Source of the DNA: Sphingomonas sanguinis
GTDB lineage: Bacteria; Pseudomonadota; Alphaproteobacteria; Sphingomonadales; Sphingomonadaceae
Reading direction: 5' to 3'
DNA length: 33,575 nt
Assembly (NCBI RefSeq): GCF_001476905.1
Contig: NZ_LDTE01000104.1
Location: 1 to 33,575 of the forward strand
Part shown: positions 32,880-33,575 of the stretch, piece after piece
Layout of the letters: each line of letters begins with the position of its first letter
Position numbering within the stretch: the first letter of the stretch is position 1
Notes under the pieces: model-generated
The model's input: the letters and a program-made list of their open reading frames with translations, nothing else
Told to the model about the DNA's origin: nothing
Database searches by the model: none
Program-made: the position numbers and the translations under genes

Positions 32880-33575
32880 CACTCGCACAGCCCATATTCG
32901 CTGTCGCAGAGCAGGCCATGCGCGTCGGCCTCGCGCCGCTCCAGGTCGACGAACAGGTCGTAGTTGCGCCCGCCACGGCCGGTGCGCGACCATTCGATCG
33001 CGCGATCGATCGTCGCTCGGCCGTGATCGTCACGGTCGCCCGGGACGGTCGGCGCGGGCAGCAGCGAGGTCGGCGTGCCCGCGACGGCGGTGCGGCGCGA
33101 GACGAGGCTGACCAGCCGCTCCCATTCGCGCACCCGGTCCACTTCGGCGGGAAAGCGCATCGACCAGGCGCGCAGCTCGCGCTTCCTAACCATGATGCAG
33201 GTCGAGCAGCCGACCCGGCTCATTCCCATCGTGTAGAGCGGGTTGTGCCGCAGGCCGTGGCGCGCGGAAATCGCAAAGGCGTCGGACGCCGACCAGCGGA
33301 AGATCGGTCGGTAGAGCACCTGCCGCGCGCCGGAGACATGATGCGACGACTGGATCGGCGGCTTCTTCGCCCGTGCCGGACTCTCGTCGGCGCGCTCGCC
33401 GATCCAGTCGATGACCGGCACGCCTGCGCCCAGCAGCGGGCGCTTGCGGTGCATCATCGGGATCAGCTTGGTCTCGTCGGTGCAGAAGCGCGTCTTGGTG
33501 CCGGGGAAGCGGCCGTGCAGCATCGCCATGTCGAGGAACGGGATGCCGGTCGGATGCAGCAGCCCCAGCGCCTGC
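32879..33575 (-). CDS. PAPS-reductase-like protein (5' end outside the window)
   Basis: The frame is open to the window edge and is still family-like there (GLLHPTGIPFLD before the first in-window ATG at 33529), so the true start lies beyond 33575. Visible parts fit the phosphoadenosine-phosphosulfate reductase (PP-loop) relatives found in phages and ICEs: HGRFPGTKTRFCTDETKLIP, FRWSASDAFAISARHGLRHNPLY and the Cys motif GCSTCIMVRKREL. The N-terminal PP-loop itself is not in view. Free-living relatives act in sulfate assimilation, while mobile-element members are suspected in nucleic-acid modification. The stop overlaps the methyltransferase ATG (TGATG), so the two are probably coupled. Confidence 0.82.
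   Translation of the reverse strand, partial: QALGLLHPTGIPFLDMAMLHGRFPGTKTRFCTDETKLIPMMHRKRPLLGAGVPVIDWIGERADESPARAKKPPIQSSHHVSGARQVLYRPIFRWSASDAFAISARHGLRHNPLYTMGMSRVGCSTCIMVRKRELRAWSMRFPAEVDRVREWERLVSLVSRRTAVAGTPTSLLPAPTVPGDRDDHGRATIDRAIEWSRTGRGGRNYDLFVDLERREADAHGLLCDSEYGLCE

Overview
The window is high-GC alphaproteobacterial DNA. It reads as a Sphingomonas-type (Sphingomonadaceae) chromosome segment joined to an integrative and conjugative element (ICE). This placement rests on gene order and protein style as I recognise them, not on a database search.

Positions 1-6600 look like ordinary chromosome: an exported hypothetical protein, two VOC/glyoxalase-fold proteins, pmbA overlapping a CysQ/inositol-monophosphatase-type phosphatase, a CobB sirtuin, a small hypothetical protein, dapB (with a 13-codon leader ORF), nth, and a tRNA-Arg(CCG) gene. 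A GAAC-N7-GAAC motif, the alphaproteobacterial LexA-box pattern, lies between the first VOC gene and pmbA.

Positions 6600-10290 are a small cargo block next to the tRNA. It holds a Cmx/CmrA-like MFS exporter, an ArsR-rhodanese fusion regulator, a DUF2938 membrane protein and a LysR regulator. The exporter and the ArsR/DUF2938 intergenic region share a 21-nt operator-like sequence and a 10-bp RBS block. No integrase is visible beside the tRNA.

Positions 10283-33575 are a conjugation module, nearly all on the minus strand. In transcription order it runs: a PAPS-reductase-like protein (cut by the window edge), a cytosine-C5 methyltransferase, DUF2840, traF peptidase, DUF736, a lytic transglycosylase, a relaxase with DUF3363, a small hypothetical protein, traG (VirD4 coupling protein), a CopG-like protein, then trbB-C-D-E-J-K-L-F-G-I and DUF2274. 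The Trb proteins build an IncP-like (MPF-T) type IV secretion channel. The relaxase nicks and carries the DNA, and TraG would dock it to the channel.

Two plus-strand genes are set into this module at operon junctions: an EEP-family nuclease (divergent from trbB) and an 1111-residue UPF1-like SF1 helicase (divergent from traG). Their upstream regions share the 15-mer GCGTGCAAATACAGG about 115-120 bp before each start. Two lesions suggest the element may be decaying, or that the assembly has errors: traG has an in-frame TGA at codon 183, and the methyltransferase gene changes reading frame twice.
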